Assembly: GCA_029879665.1 (NCBI GenBank)
Contig: JAOUPW010000188.1
Span: 1-5,064 of the forward strand
Direction: 5' to 3'
Source of the DNA: Rhodospirillales bacterium
GTDB lineage: Bacteria; Pseudomonadota; Alphaproteobacteria; Rhodospirillales; JAOUPW01
Length of the DNA stretch: 5,064 nucleotides
Shown here: positions 1-5,064 of the stretch, piece after piece
How the letters are laid out: each line of letters opens with the position of its first letter
How positions within the stretch are numbered: the first letter of the stretch is position 1
The notes under the pieces: model-generated
Databases searched by the model: none
The model's input: the letters and a program-made list of their open reading frames with translations, nothing else
What the model was told of the DNA's origin: nothing
Translations under genes and position numbers: made by a program

Positions 1-397
1 GTCCGTCCGTCAATTTCAGACGCTCGGCCACCTGGAAGGAAGTCAGCCCTTCGGCAATGGTCAGCCTGCGAACAACGGTCTTGCCGACTTGCAGAAGGCT
101 GACAATTTCGCGGGAACTGATCCGCGTGGGAAAACTATATTCACCGGCGCGAAGGGTTTTGTCGGCCCGCATCAACCGAACACCAAGACGGAAGACCAAC
201 GGATCCGCGATCACGCCGGCACGGGCCAGTTCCGCGGCGATTCCTTCAACCCCGCTTCCGTTGGGAATGATAACCGTTGCCGGATTGGCCAGCGGGCCGG
301 GACGGGTGAATTGTGCATGGCCCCATACAAAAACGCCCCCGGCGATAACGCCGAGAGCGAGAAAAAGAAACAATGCTCGGAGCGCAAGGCGCGCCAT
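1..397 (-). CDS. mltG: Endolytic murein transglycosylase MltG (YceG-like), 5' part only
   Basis: MltG is an inner-membrane lytic transglycosylase that cuts nascent peptidoglycan glycan strands and is thought to set their length. The 132 codons present run off the left edge. Residues about 4-25 are hydrophobic (LALRALFLFLALGVIAGG) after a basic start, fitting a single N-terminal membrane anchor with the rest in the periplasm. Then comes the LysM-like N-terminal region typical of the family: a 'VIIPNGSGVEGIAAELA' stretch, 'LRAGEYSFP' and 'IAEGLTSFQVAERL'. The catalytic Glu domain lies outside the window. The gene follows fabF after 13 bp, the usual fabF-mltG order in alphaproteobacteria, and is probably cotranscribed with it. 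ATG at 397 is chosen because the anchor begins directly after it. No strong Shine-Dalgarno is visible, and an in-frame TTG three codons upstream (406-404) is a possible alternative. It was formerly annotated as aminodeoxychorismate lyase, which is not supported here. Confidence 0.9.
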   Translation of the reverse strand, partial: MARLALRALFLFLALGVIAGGVFVWGHAQFTRPGPLANPATVIIPNGSGVEGIAAELARAGVIADPLVFRLGVRLMRADKTLRAGEYSFPTRISSREIVSLLQVGKTVVRRLTIAEGLTSFQVAERLKLTDG

Positions 398-410
398 AGA
401 AACCAAAAAC

Positions 411-1673
411 CTAAGCCATCGCCTTGAAAATCAGCGAGGCGTTGGTTCCCCCAAAACCAAAAGAATTGCACAGGGCGGCGCGCACCTTGCGTTCCTTTGC
501 CTGATGGGGAACCAGGTCAATGTCGCAGCCTTCGGACGGATTATCGAGATTGAGTGTAGGCGGAACGACGCCATTGATAATTGACAAAATAGAATAGATC
601 GACTCCACAGACCCCGCCGCGCCCAACAAATGGCCAATCGCCGATTTGGTAGACGACATGGAAAGTTTATAGGCCGCATCCCCGAACAGGCGTTTCACCG
701 CGCCCAGTTCGATCTCGTCTCCCAGAGGCGTGGAAGTTCCATGGGCATTGACGTAATCAATATCTTCCGGATTGAGGCCCGCCCGCTTCAACGCCCCTTT
801 CATACAACGATATGCGCCGTCACCGGTGGGAGAAGGCGCCGTAATATGATAGGCATCCCCGGACATGCCATAGCCCACGACCTCGGCGTAGATTTTTGCG
901 CCGCGTTTCTTGGCGTGCTCCAATTCCTCCAAAACAACGATGCCCGCACCCTCGCCCATGACGAATCCGTCGCGATCCACATCCCAGGGACGCGACCCTT
1001 TTTCAGGGGTATCATTGAAATTGGTGGAAAGCGCCTTGGCCTGGGCAAATCCGGCCATGCCGACCCGGCAACAGGCCGCCTCGGTGCCGCCGGCGACCAT
1101 AACATCGGCATCGTCCAGCATGATCATGCGAGAAGCGTCACCGATGGCGTGCGCCCCCGTTGAACACGCGGTGACGACGGCATGGTTGGGTCCCTTGAAG
1201 CCGTATTTGATGGACACCTGGCCGGAGACCAGGTTGATGAGACTGGCGGGAATAAAGAAGGGAGAGAGCTTGCGTACGTTGCCGTTTTCAACCAGAAGGG
1301 TGCCCTTGGCGATTTCGGGCAGGCCACCGATGCCGGACCCGATCAGGACCCCGGTGCGGCACTGGGCTTCTTCGTCACCGGGCACCCAGCCGGAATCCTG
1401 CACGGCCTGAATAGCCGCCGCCATCCCGTAAATAATAAAAGTGTCCATGCGGCGCTGGATTTTCGAATCCACCCAGTCATCGGCATTAAACAGACCTTCA
1501 CTGGTCTCACCGACCTGAATCTGACCCGCGATCTTCGCCGGAATGTCAGATACGTCAAAGGACTTGATCGATCCAATTCCAGAATCGCCCTTTATCAGAC
1601 GGTCCCAGTTGACCTTTGCTCCACAGCCAAGAGGGGTGAGCAACCCGATACCGGTAACAACAACGCGTCTCAT
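411..1673 (-). CDS. fabF: 3-oxoacyl-[acyl-carrier-protein] synthase II (KAS II)
   Basis: FabF is the cytoplasmic condensing enzyme that elongates acyl-ACP with malonyl-ACP by decarboxylative Claisen condensation. In many bacteria it controls the temperature-dependent C16:1 to C18:1 step. The protein is 420 residues, normal for the family, with the thiolase fold intact end to end. The nucleophile is Cys170 (in VVTACSTGAHAIGDA). The catalytic histidines are His311 (NAHGTSTPLGDE) and His348 (KSAIGHLLGAAGS), with Lys343 just before the latter. The glycine-rich GFGGTN loop is at 406-411. The Cys-His-His pattern marks KAS I/II rather than FabH (Cys-His-Asn), and the length and gene order favour FabF over FabB. 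The ATG at 1673 is fixed because an in-frame TAA lies three codons upstream (1685-1683). No clear Shine-Dalgarno precedes it, so translation may be modest. It lies 86 bp after acpP and 13 bp before mltG. Confidence 0.98.
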   Translation of the reverse strand: MRRVVVTGIGLLTPLGCGAKVNWDRLIKGDSGIGSIKSFDVSDIPAKIAGQIQVGETSEGLFNADDWVDSKIQRRMDTFIIYGMAAAIQAVQDSGWVPGDEEAQCRTGVLIGSGIGGLPEIAKGTLLVENGNVRKLSPFFIPASLINLVSGQVSIKYGFKGPNHAVVTACSTGAHAIGDASRMIMLDDADVMVAGGTEAACCRVGMAGFAQAKALSTNFNDTPEKGSRPWDVDRDGFVMGEGAGIVVLEELEHAKKRGAKIYAEVVGYGMSGDAYHITAPSPTGDGAYRCMKGALKRAGLNPEDIDYVNAHGTSTPLGDEIELGAVKRLFGDAAYKLSMSSTKSAIGHLLGAAGSVESIYSILSIINGVVPPTLNLDNPSEGCDIDLVPHQAKERKVRAALCNSFGFGGTNASLIFKAMA

Positions 1674-1759
1674 GGAATACCGTTATTCGATTGTGAACGG
1701 ATGATTAAGGCTTAAATCCCAAAAACAGGATTCGCTCGCCACAGTATATGCGCCCTAAA
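1674..1759 (-). other. acpP-fabF intergenic spacer with small inverted repeats
   Basis: This 86-bp AT-richer spacer holds two small symmetric elements. One is the 11-bp palindrome TTAAGGCTTAA (1705-1715). The other is an AATCC / GGATT inverted repeat (arms 1715-1719 and 1728-1732, 8-nt A-rich or T-rich loop depending on strand). In the minus-strand transcript the second could form a weak stem of 5 bp, or 7 bp with G-U pairs. It is not followed by a U tract, so it is not a convincing intrinsic terminator. It could be an RNA-processing or attenuation site that lets acpP be expressed above fabF, as ACP is usually far more abundant than FabF, but that is inference. I see no convincing promoter here. 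Confidence 0.35.
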
Positions 1760-1996
1760 TCAGGAAGCCTGGGACTGAATAAAGTCCACAGCGTCCTTGA
1801 TTGTCAGGATTTTCTCGGCAGCGTCATCGGGAATTTCACAACCGAATTCTTCTTCAAAGGCCATAACCAGTTCGACCGTATCCAGGCTGTCAGCGCCAAG
1901 ATCGTCGATGAAGCTGGCATTTTCAACTACCTTTGATTCCTCCACGCCAAGATGTTCCACAACGATCTTTTTTACGCGGTCGGCGACGTCACTCAT
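1760..1996 (-). CDS. acpP: Acyl carrier protein
   Basis: AcpP is the small acidic cytoplasmic carrier that holds growing acyl chains on a 4'-phosphopantetheine arm and passes them between FabD, FabF, FabG and other enzymes. It also donates acyl chains to lipid A and phospholipid synthesis. The 78-residue length is typical. The modified serine is Ser37 in the [12 protein letters not shown] motif at the start of helix II, the recognition helix, whose acidic residues continue into AFEEEFG. The C-terminal '[19 protein letters not shown]' stretch matches the canonical helix III/IV region. Cys53 replaces the more common Ile or Val, a substitution I recognise from other alphaproteobacterial ACPs. 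A GAGG Shine-Dalgarno (CCTC on the plus strand, 2006-2009) sits 9 nt before the ATG. It is flanked by the two longest spacers in the array (161 bp upstream, 86 bp downstream), suggesting separate control of its expression. Confidence 0.98.
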   Translation of the reverse strand: MSDVADRVKKIVVEHLGVEESKVVENASFIDDLGADSLDTVELVMAFEEEFGCEIPDDAAEKILTIKDAVDFIQSQAS

Positions 1997-2157
1997 TTCT
2001 CATATCCTCGACTGGAAGTTAACTGAACTTATTGACATTGCCACCCCGGGGGCAGAAGACGCCACGACTGGAACGGCGAAAGGCCTCGTTTCCTAACACA
2101 CTTATTTGCCCTTGACCAGCTGTCAGGAGCAGCCCCGGCAGTCTTCAATTCCAACCC
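1997..2157 (-). promoter_or_regulatory. fabG-acpP spacer, probable acpP leader/control region
   Basis: This is the longest gap within the minus-strand array (161 bp), and no reading frame in it looks coding. It contains the acpP Shine-Dalgarno. An inverted repeat AAGTT-N5-AACTT (2016-2030) lies about 20 nt before the acpP start, and a GC-rich imperfect palindrome TGCCACCCCGGGGGCA (2039-2054) precedes it. On the minus strand no hexamer pair close to TTGACA / TATAAT at proper spacing is convincing, so an internal acpP promoter is suggested only by the size of the gap and the known high demand for ACP. There is no intrinsic terminator after fabG, so read-through from fabG is likely. Confidence 0.35.
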
Positions 2158-2895
2158 CTAAATCATCGCCATTCCGCCGTTCAAATGCAACGTTTGACCG
2201 GTCAGATAGGCAGATTCGTCGCTGGCAAGGTAAACAATCGCCGGCGCCACATCCCCCGGCGTGCCAAGCCGGCCGCTGGGAATGGCGTCGAGCAGACGCT
2301 GTTTCTGGTTTTCGCCCAAGGAATCGGTCATCGGAGTTTCGATAAAGCCGGGGGCGACACAATTGACCGTAATTCCCCGACTCGCCACTTCCTGTGCCAT
2401 GGATTTGGTCATGCCGGTCAGTCCGGCCTTGGCCGCTGCATAATTGGCCTGTCCCGGGTTGCCGGTCGTGCCGACGACCGAGGTGATGCTGATGATCCGC
2501 CCCCAGCGGGCCTTCATCATTCCTCTAAGGCACCCCCGGGCCAATTGAAAGGCCGAGGTCAGGTTGACGTCAATCACCTTCTGCCAATCTTCATCCTTCA
2601 TCCGCATGGCAAGGTTGTCGCGGGTGATTCCCGCATTGTTGACCAGAATACCGATACCGCCCATGGCCTCGTCGGCCTCCTTGATCAGCTTGTCGGCAAA
2701 CCCGGGTTCGCCCAAGACCGCGGGCACCACATGGACACGATCGCCGAGATCCCCGGCCAGCGCCTCAAGGGCTTCAACGCGCGTTCCCGAGACGGCAACG
2801 GTCGCGCCCTGGGCATGAAGGGCCTTGGCGATTTCACTGCCGATTCCACCAGAGGCTCCGGTGACGAGGGCATTCTTTCCTGAAAGATCAAACAT
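2158..2895 (-). CDS. fabG: 3-oxoacyl-[acyl-carrier-protein] reductase
   Basis: FabG uses NADPH to reduce 3-ketoacyl-ACP to 3-hydroxyacyl-ACP, the first reduction of each elongation cycle, in the cytoplasm and usually as a homotetramer. The 245-residue protein is a classical short-chain dehydrogenase. It has the nucleotide-binding TGASGGIG at 12-19, NNAG at 86-89 followed by the FabG-typical ITRDNLAMRMK, and the catalytic tetrad Asn111, Ser139, Tyr152 and Lys156 (NYAAAKAG). The 'VNCVAPGFIETPMT' segment and the C-terminal 'LTGQTLHLNGGMAMI' are also characteristic. The frame is open further upstream to 3009, but that would add 38 non-homologous residues overlapping fabD. The ATG at 2895 starts the usual MFDLSGKNALVTG, with a GGAGAGGA Shine-Dalgarno about 11 nt before it. 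It lies 43 bp after fabD and is surely cotranscribed with it. Position beside acpP and fabD separates it from paralogous SDRs such as PhaB. Confidence 0.97.
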   Translation of the reverse strand: MFDLSGKNALVTGASGGIGSEIAKALHAQGATVAVSGTRVEALEALAGDLGDRVHVVPAVLGEPGFADKLIKEADEAMGGIGILVNNAGITRDNLAMRMKDEDWQKVIDVNLTSAFQLARGCLRGMMKARWGRIISITSVVGTTGNPGQANYAAAKAGLTGMTKSMAQEVASRGITVNCVAPGFIETPMTDSLGENQKQRLLDAIPSGRLGTPGDVAPAIVYLASDESAYLTGQTLHLNGGMAMI

Positions 2896-2938
2896 TATGG
2901 GTTCATTCCTCTCCACATCCCTGGTTGGCTTTTCAGGC

Positions 2939-3880
2939 CTAAACGGACTTGAGAAATTCCTCGATCTCGCCGGGAGTCCCGACGGCAATCCCGGTAAGGT
3001 CGCGGTCAATGCGCCGGGTCAACCCCGTCAACACCTTCCCGGCGCCTATCTCGATAAGAGTGTCGACCCCGTTTTCCTTCATGGCAAGCACACTTTCCCG
3101 CCACCGCACCATACCTGTCACCTGTTTGACAAGAAGGCGGCGGATTTCTTCCGCGTCGGACACGGGCCCGGCCTTAACGTTGGAAATCAACGGCACTGCC
3201 GGATTATGCATGGAGACTTCTTGCAACGCGCCCGCCATAACCTCAGCGGCAGGCACCATCAGGTCGCAATGGAAGGGCGCGCTGACCGGCAGCAAGACTC
3301 CACGTTTGGCGCCGTGGACCTTGGCAATTTCGATGGCGCGCTCGACGGCGGCTTTGGCGCCGCTGACAACAACCTGACCAGGAGCATTATCATTGGCGGC
3401 GGCGCAAATCTCCCCTTGGGCGGCTTCTACGGCAACCGCTTCCGCCGCTTCCAGGTCCAGGCCCAGAAGCGCCGCCATCGCCCCTTCTCCAACGGGCACG
3501 GCTTTCTGCATGGCCAGCCCCCGGGTCCTCAGAAGGCGCGCCGTATCAGGAAGGCTGAAGGTTCCGGCGGCGGCGAGAGCGGAATATTCCCCGAGAGAAT
3601 GACCGGCGACGAATGCGCAGTTCTTGGCGACTTCCACTCCACCCTCAACGGCAAGCACCCGAATCACGGCAAGGCTGACGGCCATCAGGGCCGGCTGCGC
3701 ATTCTCGGTCAGCGTCAGTTCATCCTCGGGGCCATCGGCCATCAGGCGGAACAGAGCCTGGCCAAGGGCGTCATCGATCTCTTCAAAAACCTCGCGGGCG
3801 GCAGGGAAAGCCTTGGCTAGCTCTTGCCCCATGCCGACAGCCTGGGATCCCTGACCGGGAAAAATGAAAGCACGTGTCAT
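2939..3880 (-). CDS. fabD: Malonyl-CoA:ACP transacylase
   Basis: FabD transfers malonyl from CoA to the phosphopantetheine of AcpP, providing the extender unit for chain elongation. The 313-residue length is typical of stand-alone FabD. The N terminus has FIFPGQGSQAVGMG (oxyanion-hole glutamine region, residues 6-19). The nucleophile is Ser95 in GHSLGEYSALAAAG. Arg120 (LLRTRGLAMQ) fits the malonate carboxylate-binding arginine, and His204 (VSAPFHCDLM) completes the Ser-His dyad. The 'LIEIGAGKVLTGL' motif near residues 275-287 is also diagnostic. It is the first gene of the minus-strand array. Its ATG at 3880 is preceded by an AGGA about 12 nt away and by a good promoter at 3934-3961. Neither plsX nor fabH lies upstream as in E. 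coli; a divergent ribosomal-protein operon does, consistent with the alphaproteobacterial arrangement. An acyltransferase domain of a polyketide enzyme is excluded by length and context. Confidence 0.97.
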   Translation of the reverse strand: MTRAFIFPGQGSQAVGMGQELAKAFPAAREVFEEIDDALGQALFRLMADGPEDELTLTENAQPALMAVSLAVIRVLAVEGGVEVAKNCAFVAGHSLGEYSALAAAGTFSLPDTARLLRTRGLAMQKAVPVGEGAMAALLGLDLEAAEAVAVEAAQGEICAAANDNAPGQVVVSGAKAAVERAIEIAKVHGAKRGVLLPVSAPFHCDLMVPAAEVMAGALQEVSMHNPAVPLISNVKAGPVSDAEEIRRLLVKQVTGMVRWRESVLAMKENGVDTLIEIGAGKVLTGLTRRIDRDLTGIAVGTPGEIEEFLKSV

Positions 3881-3933
3881 AACCGACCCATATCCTGTTC
3901 TTCTGGCTTGGTATTATCCGGAAAAGGCATGAA

Positions 3934-3961
3934 GTGATAGCGCCTCTGACGGGCCTGTCAA
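3934..3961 (-). promoter_or_regulatory. Candidate sigma70-type promoter of fabD operon
   Basis: Read on the minus strand, a perfect -35 TTGACA (complement of 3956-3961) is followed after 16 bp by TATCAC (complement of 3934-3939), matching 4 of 6 bases of the -10 consensus. The start would fall near 3927, giving a leader of roughly 47 nt before the fabD ATG. The extended -35 reads GCTTGACA, close to the CTTGAC preferred by alphaproteobacterial housekeeping sigma factors. Position and the absence of any other good candidate support it. Confidence 0.6.
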
Positions 3962-3970
3962 GCATGCTTG
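3959..3970. promoter_or_regulatory. 12-bp perfect palindrome between divergent -35 boxes
   Basis: CAAGCATGCTTG is a perfect dyad whose two TTG ends are the first bases of the -35 hexamers of the fabD promoter (minus) and the rpsF promoter (plus). It may be an operator for a dimeric regulator, or just the by-product of two back-to-back CTTG-type -35 elements around a central GCATGC. I do not recognise it as the site of a named regulator. Confidence 0.5.
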
Positions 3971-3995
3971 CGTCCCGGAAGTTATCGTGTATAGT
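3968..3995 (+). promoter_or_regulatory. Candidate sigma70-type promoter of rpsF-rpsR operon
   Basis: TTGCGT (3968-3973), preceded by C to give CTTGCG, is separated by 16 bp from TATAGT (3990-3995), which matches 5 of 6 bases of the -10 consensus. The start would be near 4002, leaving a leader of about 100 nt before rpsF. The spacer length is identical to that of the divergent fabD promoter. Confidence 0.6.
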
Positions 3996-4039
3996 CCCGC
4001 GCTTCAATCTCTCTGCCAGTCACAAAACCTGGCTATGCC

Positions 4040-4089
4040 CGGATATCCGAAGCCGATGGTCGGCACGGAGGGGCTGAGAAAATCCGAAG
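4040..4089 (+). promoter_or_regulatory. Structured rpsF leader, candidate S6:S18 autoregulatory element
   Basis: The predicted rpsF 5' leader can form a hairpin: outer arms TCCG (4046-4049) and CGGA (4066-4069), then inner arms GCCGA (4052-4056) and TCGGC (4060-4064) around a TGG loop. An alternative outer helix pairs CGGAT (4040-4044) with ATCCG (4082-4086), just before the Shine-Dalgarno. In that fold an AGCC / GGCT helix (4051-4054 with 4072-4075) would leave a CCG (4047-4049) unpaired. ATCCGAAG occurs twice (4045-4052 and 4082-4089), which would allow switching between folds. Leaders of rpsF in many bacteria carry an S6:S18 binding motif with an unpaired CCG mimicking 16S rRNA. Whether this one fits that consensus is inference. 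Confidence 0.4.
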
Positions 4090-4100
4090 GGAGAAGGCAT

Positions 4101-4550
4101 ATGCCTTTTTACGAGAGCGTTTTCATCGCTCGTCAGGACATTTCGGCCGCCCAGGTCGAAGCCCTGGCCGATGAATTTTCCAAGATCATTGATAACAATG
4201 GCGGACGCGTCGCCAAGCGCGAGAACTGGGGCATCCGCAGTCTTGCATACAAGATCAAGAAAAACCGCAAGGGACATTATGTCCTTCTGAACCTGGATGC
4301 ACCGATCGAGGCTGTCCATGAAATGGAACGCCAGATGCGCATTAATGAAGACATCCTGCGTCACCTGACCCTGCGCTTGGATGAGCTCGACGACGAGCCT
4401 TCCATTATCATGCAACGCGGTTCAAGCCGCGACGATCGTCCTCGCCGCGACGATTTCAATAGAAACGACGCGCCCGAATCTCAACCAGTTTCCGACGTCC
4501 CGGCTGAAGCCAAGCCCCTGGATGCGGCCTCAGAAGGAGATGAAGCATGA
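4101..4550 (+). CDS. rpsF: 30S ribosomal protein S6
   Basis: S6 binds the central domain of 16S rRNA in the 30S platform as a heterodimer with S18. Residues 1-97 form the conserved ferredoxin-like domain: [15 protein letters not shown], the central '[24 protein letters not shown]' type region (43-64) and the '[15 protein letters not shown]' helix (75-89). Residues about 98-149 are a low-complexity tail, first Arg/Asp-rich ([11 protein letters not shown]), then Pro/Ala/Glu-rich and acidic at the end. It is probably disordered, as in many alphaproteobacterial S6 proteins, and makes the protein longer than minimal S6 (about 95-100 residues). The frame is open upstream to 3987, but the ATG at 4101 gives the conserved MPFYE start and has GGGAG (4089-4093) 7 nt before it. 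The stop overlaps the rpsR start (ATGA). Confidence 0.97.
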   Translation: MPFYESVFIARQDISAAQVEALADEFSKIIDNNGGRVAKRENWGIRSLAYKIKKNRKGHYVLLNLDAPIEAVHEMERQMRINEDILRHLTLRLDELDDEPSIIMQRGSSRDDRPRRDDFNRNDAPESQPVSDVPAEAKPLDAASEGDEA

Positions 4551-4822
4551 GCGCTCCTCACGAAAGATCCGGGAACGACGACGACAATGGCGGTGGCGGA
4601 CGGCGGCCTTTTTTCCGGCGCCGTAAATCTTGCCCGTTTTCGGGACCGAAAGCCCCCAAGATCGACTACAAGGACGTTCGCACCCTGCAGCGGTATGTCT
4701 CGGAACGGGGCAAAATCGTTCCCAGCCGTATTACCTCCGTCTCCGCCAAGAAACAGCGGGAACTGGCCAAGGCGATCAAACGGGCCCGGCACCTGGCTCT
4801 GCTGCCGTACGTTATGAATTAA
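4547..4822 (+). CDS. rpsR: 30S ribosomal protein S18
   Basis: S18 is the small basic platform protein that binds 16S rRNA together with S6. The 91-residue product has a polar, glycine-rich start (NDDDNGGGG), then a basic [14 protein letters not shown] segment with Cys29. The conserved helical core follows: '[21 protein letters not shown]' type region (39-59), [21 protein letters not shown], and [10 protein letters not shown] near the C terminus. The ATG overlaps the rpsF stop by four bases, and a strong AAGGAG (4534-4539) lies 7 nt upstream inside rpsF. This implies translational coupling and matched S6 and S18 synthesis. Only one cysteine is present in the N-terminal segment, so a zinc-binding type is not indicated. 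Confidence 0.97.
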   Translation: MSAPHERSGNDDDNGGGGRRPFFRRRKSCPFSGPKAPKIDYKDVRTLQRYVSERGKIVPSRITSVSAKKQRELAKAIKRARHLALLPYVMN

Positions 4823-4837
4823 GCTGAGCTGGTGTCC

Positions 4838-4859
4838 GCCCTTACTTACGAGTAAGGGC
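4838..4859 (+). promoter_or_regulatory. Perfect 9-bp hairpin just upstream of the next gene's RBS
   Basis: GCCCTTACT (4838-4846) and AGTAAGGGC (4851-4859) are exact reverse complements around a TACG tetraloop. No T tract follows, so it does not look like a Rho-independent terminator. It ends two bases before the GGAG Shine-Dalgarno (4862-4865) of the downstream membrane-protein gene and 15 nt after the rpsR stop. It could limit ribosome access, protect the 3' end of a processed rpsF-rpsR transcript, or act as an attenuator. Confidence 0.7.
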
Positions 4860-4872
4860 CCGGAGTACACGT

Positions 4873-5064
4873 ATGTCTAAGAACACCCTGATAGCCCTGG
4901 GATGCGGGGTCATAAGCGCGATTGCCTTTCCGGCCTTCTTTTCCGGTATACCGGGCGGAATTCTGTTTGCGTATTTCGCCCCCCTACCCTTGATGATGGT
5001 CGGGCTTGGGCTCGGTCCGGCGGCAGGCGCGGTTGCCGGGGTTAGCGGCATCGTGATTTCCGGG
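4873..5064 (+). CDS. Multi-pass membrane protein, probable DUF2232 family, 5' part only
   Basis: The 64 codons visible are strongly hydrophobic and Gly/Ala-rich, with only one charged residue (Lys3). Likely membrane segments are at about 5-22 (LIALGCGVISAIAFPAFF), 27-45 (GGILFAYFAPLPLMMVGLG) and 48 onward. The 'LFAYFAPLPLMMVGLGLG' stretch resembles the start of DUF2232 proteins, an uncharacterised integral-membrane family. In Rhodospirillales-type genomes a gene of this kind often lies between rpsR and rplI, so rplI is expected downstream of the window. That identification is by recollection of family and synteny, not by a search. The ATG at 4873 has GGAG 7 nt upstream. The 50-bp gap from rpsR contains a strong hairpin, so expression may differ from that of the ribosomal genes. 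No function is known to me. Confidence 0.75.
   Translation, partial: MSKNTLIALGCGVISAIAFPAFFSGIPGGILFAYFAPLPLMMVGLGLGPAAGAVAGVSGIVISG

Noticed and set aside
630..1715. Several plus-strand open frames of about 165-180 codons opposite fabF.
   Set aside because: All lie within the reverse complement of an intact KAS II gene, with no recognisable protein features and no plausible separate promoter or RBS.
2032..2037. Plus-strand TTGACA in the fabG-acpP spacer.
   Set aside because: No -10-like hexamer follows at 15-19 bp and no plus-strand gene lies downstream; it is a chance match.
2115..2136. Possible terminator stem after fabG (AGCTG ... CAGC).
   Set aside because: The stem is only 4-5 bp with no following U tract on the minus-strand transcript, too weak for an intrinsic terminator.
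2896..3009. Upstream extension of fabG to an ATG at 3009.
   Set aside because: The extra 38 residues overlap the fabD 3' end, are unlike any FabG N terminus, and a good Shine-Dalgarno precedes the ATG at 2895.
2825..3820. A long plus-strand open frame (331 codons) antisense to fabD and the fabG start.
   Set aside because: It lies opposite intact, well-recognised genes. Its translation is Gly/His/Arg-rich without a recognisable domain, which is typical of an antisense shadow in GC-rich DNA.
3987..4100. Upstream extension of rpsF to an ATG at 3987.
   Set aside because: It would begin inside the predicted -10 region and add 38 residues not found in S6. The ATG at 4101 has a proper RBS and the conserved MPFYE start.
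4842..5051. Minus-strand open frame of 69 codons opposite the DUF2232-like gene.
   Set aside because: It overlaps the strong hairpin and is antisense to a hydrophobic reading frame with a good start and RBS; its Pro/Ala-rich translation is an antisense artefact.
1..5064. An undescribed multi-gene system, mobile element or defence locus.
   Set aside because: Every substantial stretch is accounted for by conserved housekeeping genes in a familiar order. No transposase, integrase, terminal repeats, CRISPR-like spacing or unfamiliar gene cassette is visible.

Overview
The window is core chromosome from an alphaproteobacterium, most likely a Rhodospirillales-like lineage. Three things support this: moderately high GC, a fabD-fabG-acpP-fabF-mltG fatty-acid/cell-wall cluster divergent from an rpsF-rpsR-(DUF2232) ribosomal cluster, and the sequence style of the proteins, such as the ACP '[13 protein letters not shown]' stretch. 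The placement is inferred from gene order and protein recognition, not from a marker-gene comparison.

Layout. The left three quarters is one minus-strand operon-like array, read right to left: fabD (3880-2939), fabG (2895-2158), acpP (1996-1760), fabF (1673-411) and the 5' part of mltG (397 to the window edge). FabD loads malonate onto the acyl carrier protein AcpP, FabF condenses it with the growing acyl chain, and FabG reduces the 3-keto product. MltG is a membrane-anchored peptidoglycan transglycosylase, so the array links membrane-lipid supply with envelope synthesis. Catalytic residues are intact in all four fatty-acid proteins. Gaps are 43 bp (fabD-fabG), 161 bp (fabG-acpP), 86 bp (acpP-fabF) and 13 bp (fabF-mltG), so acpP is set apart by the two largest spacers.

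The right quarter is plus-strand: rpsF (4101-4550) overlaps rpsR (4547-4822) by ATGA. After a 50-bp spacer containing a perfect 9-bp hairpin comes the start of a multi-pass membrane protein, probably DUF2232, which runs off the window.

Between the two blocks (3881-4100) lies a compact divergent control region. Two sigma70-like promoters sit back to back, with -35 hexamers separated by only 6 bp and embedded in a perfect 12-bp palindrome. A roughly 100-nt rpsF leader follows, with foldable structure that could be the S6:S18 autoregulatory site.

I see no mobile element, CRISPR, tRNA, rRNA or defence system, and no sign of an undescribed multi-gene system. The items worth a second look are regulatory: the symmetric divergent promoter, the rpsF leader, and the hairpin next to the ribosome binding site of the membrane-protein gene.
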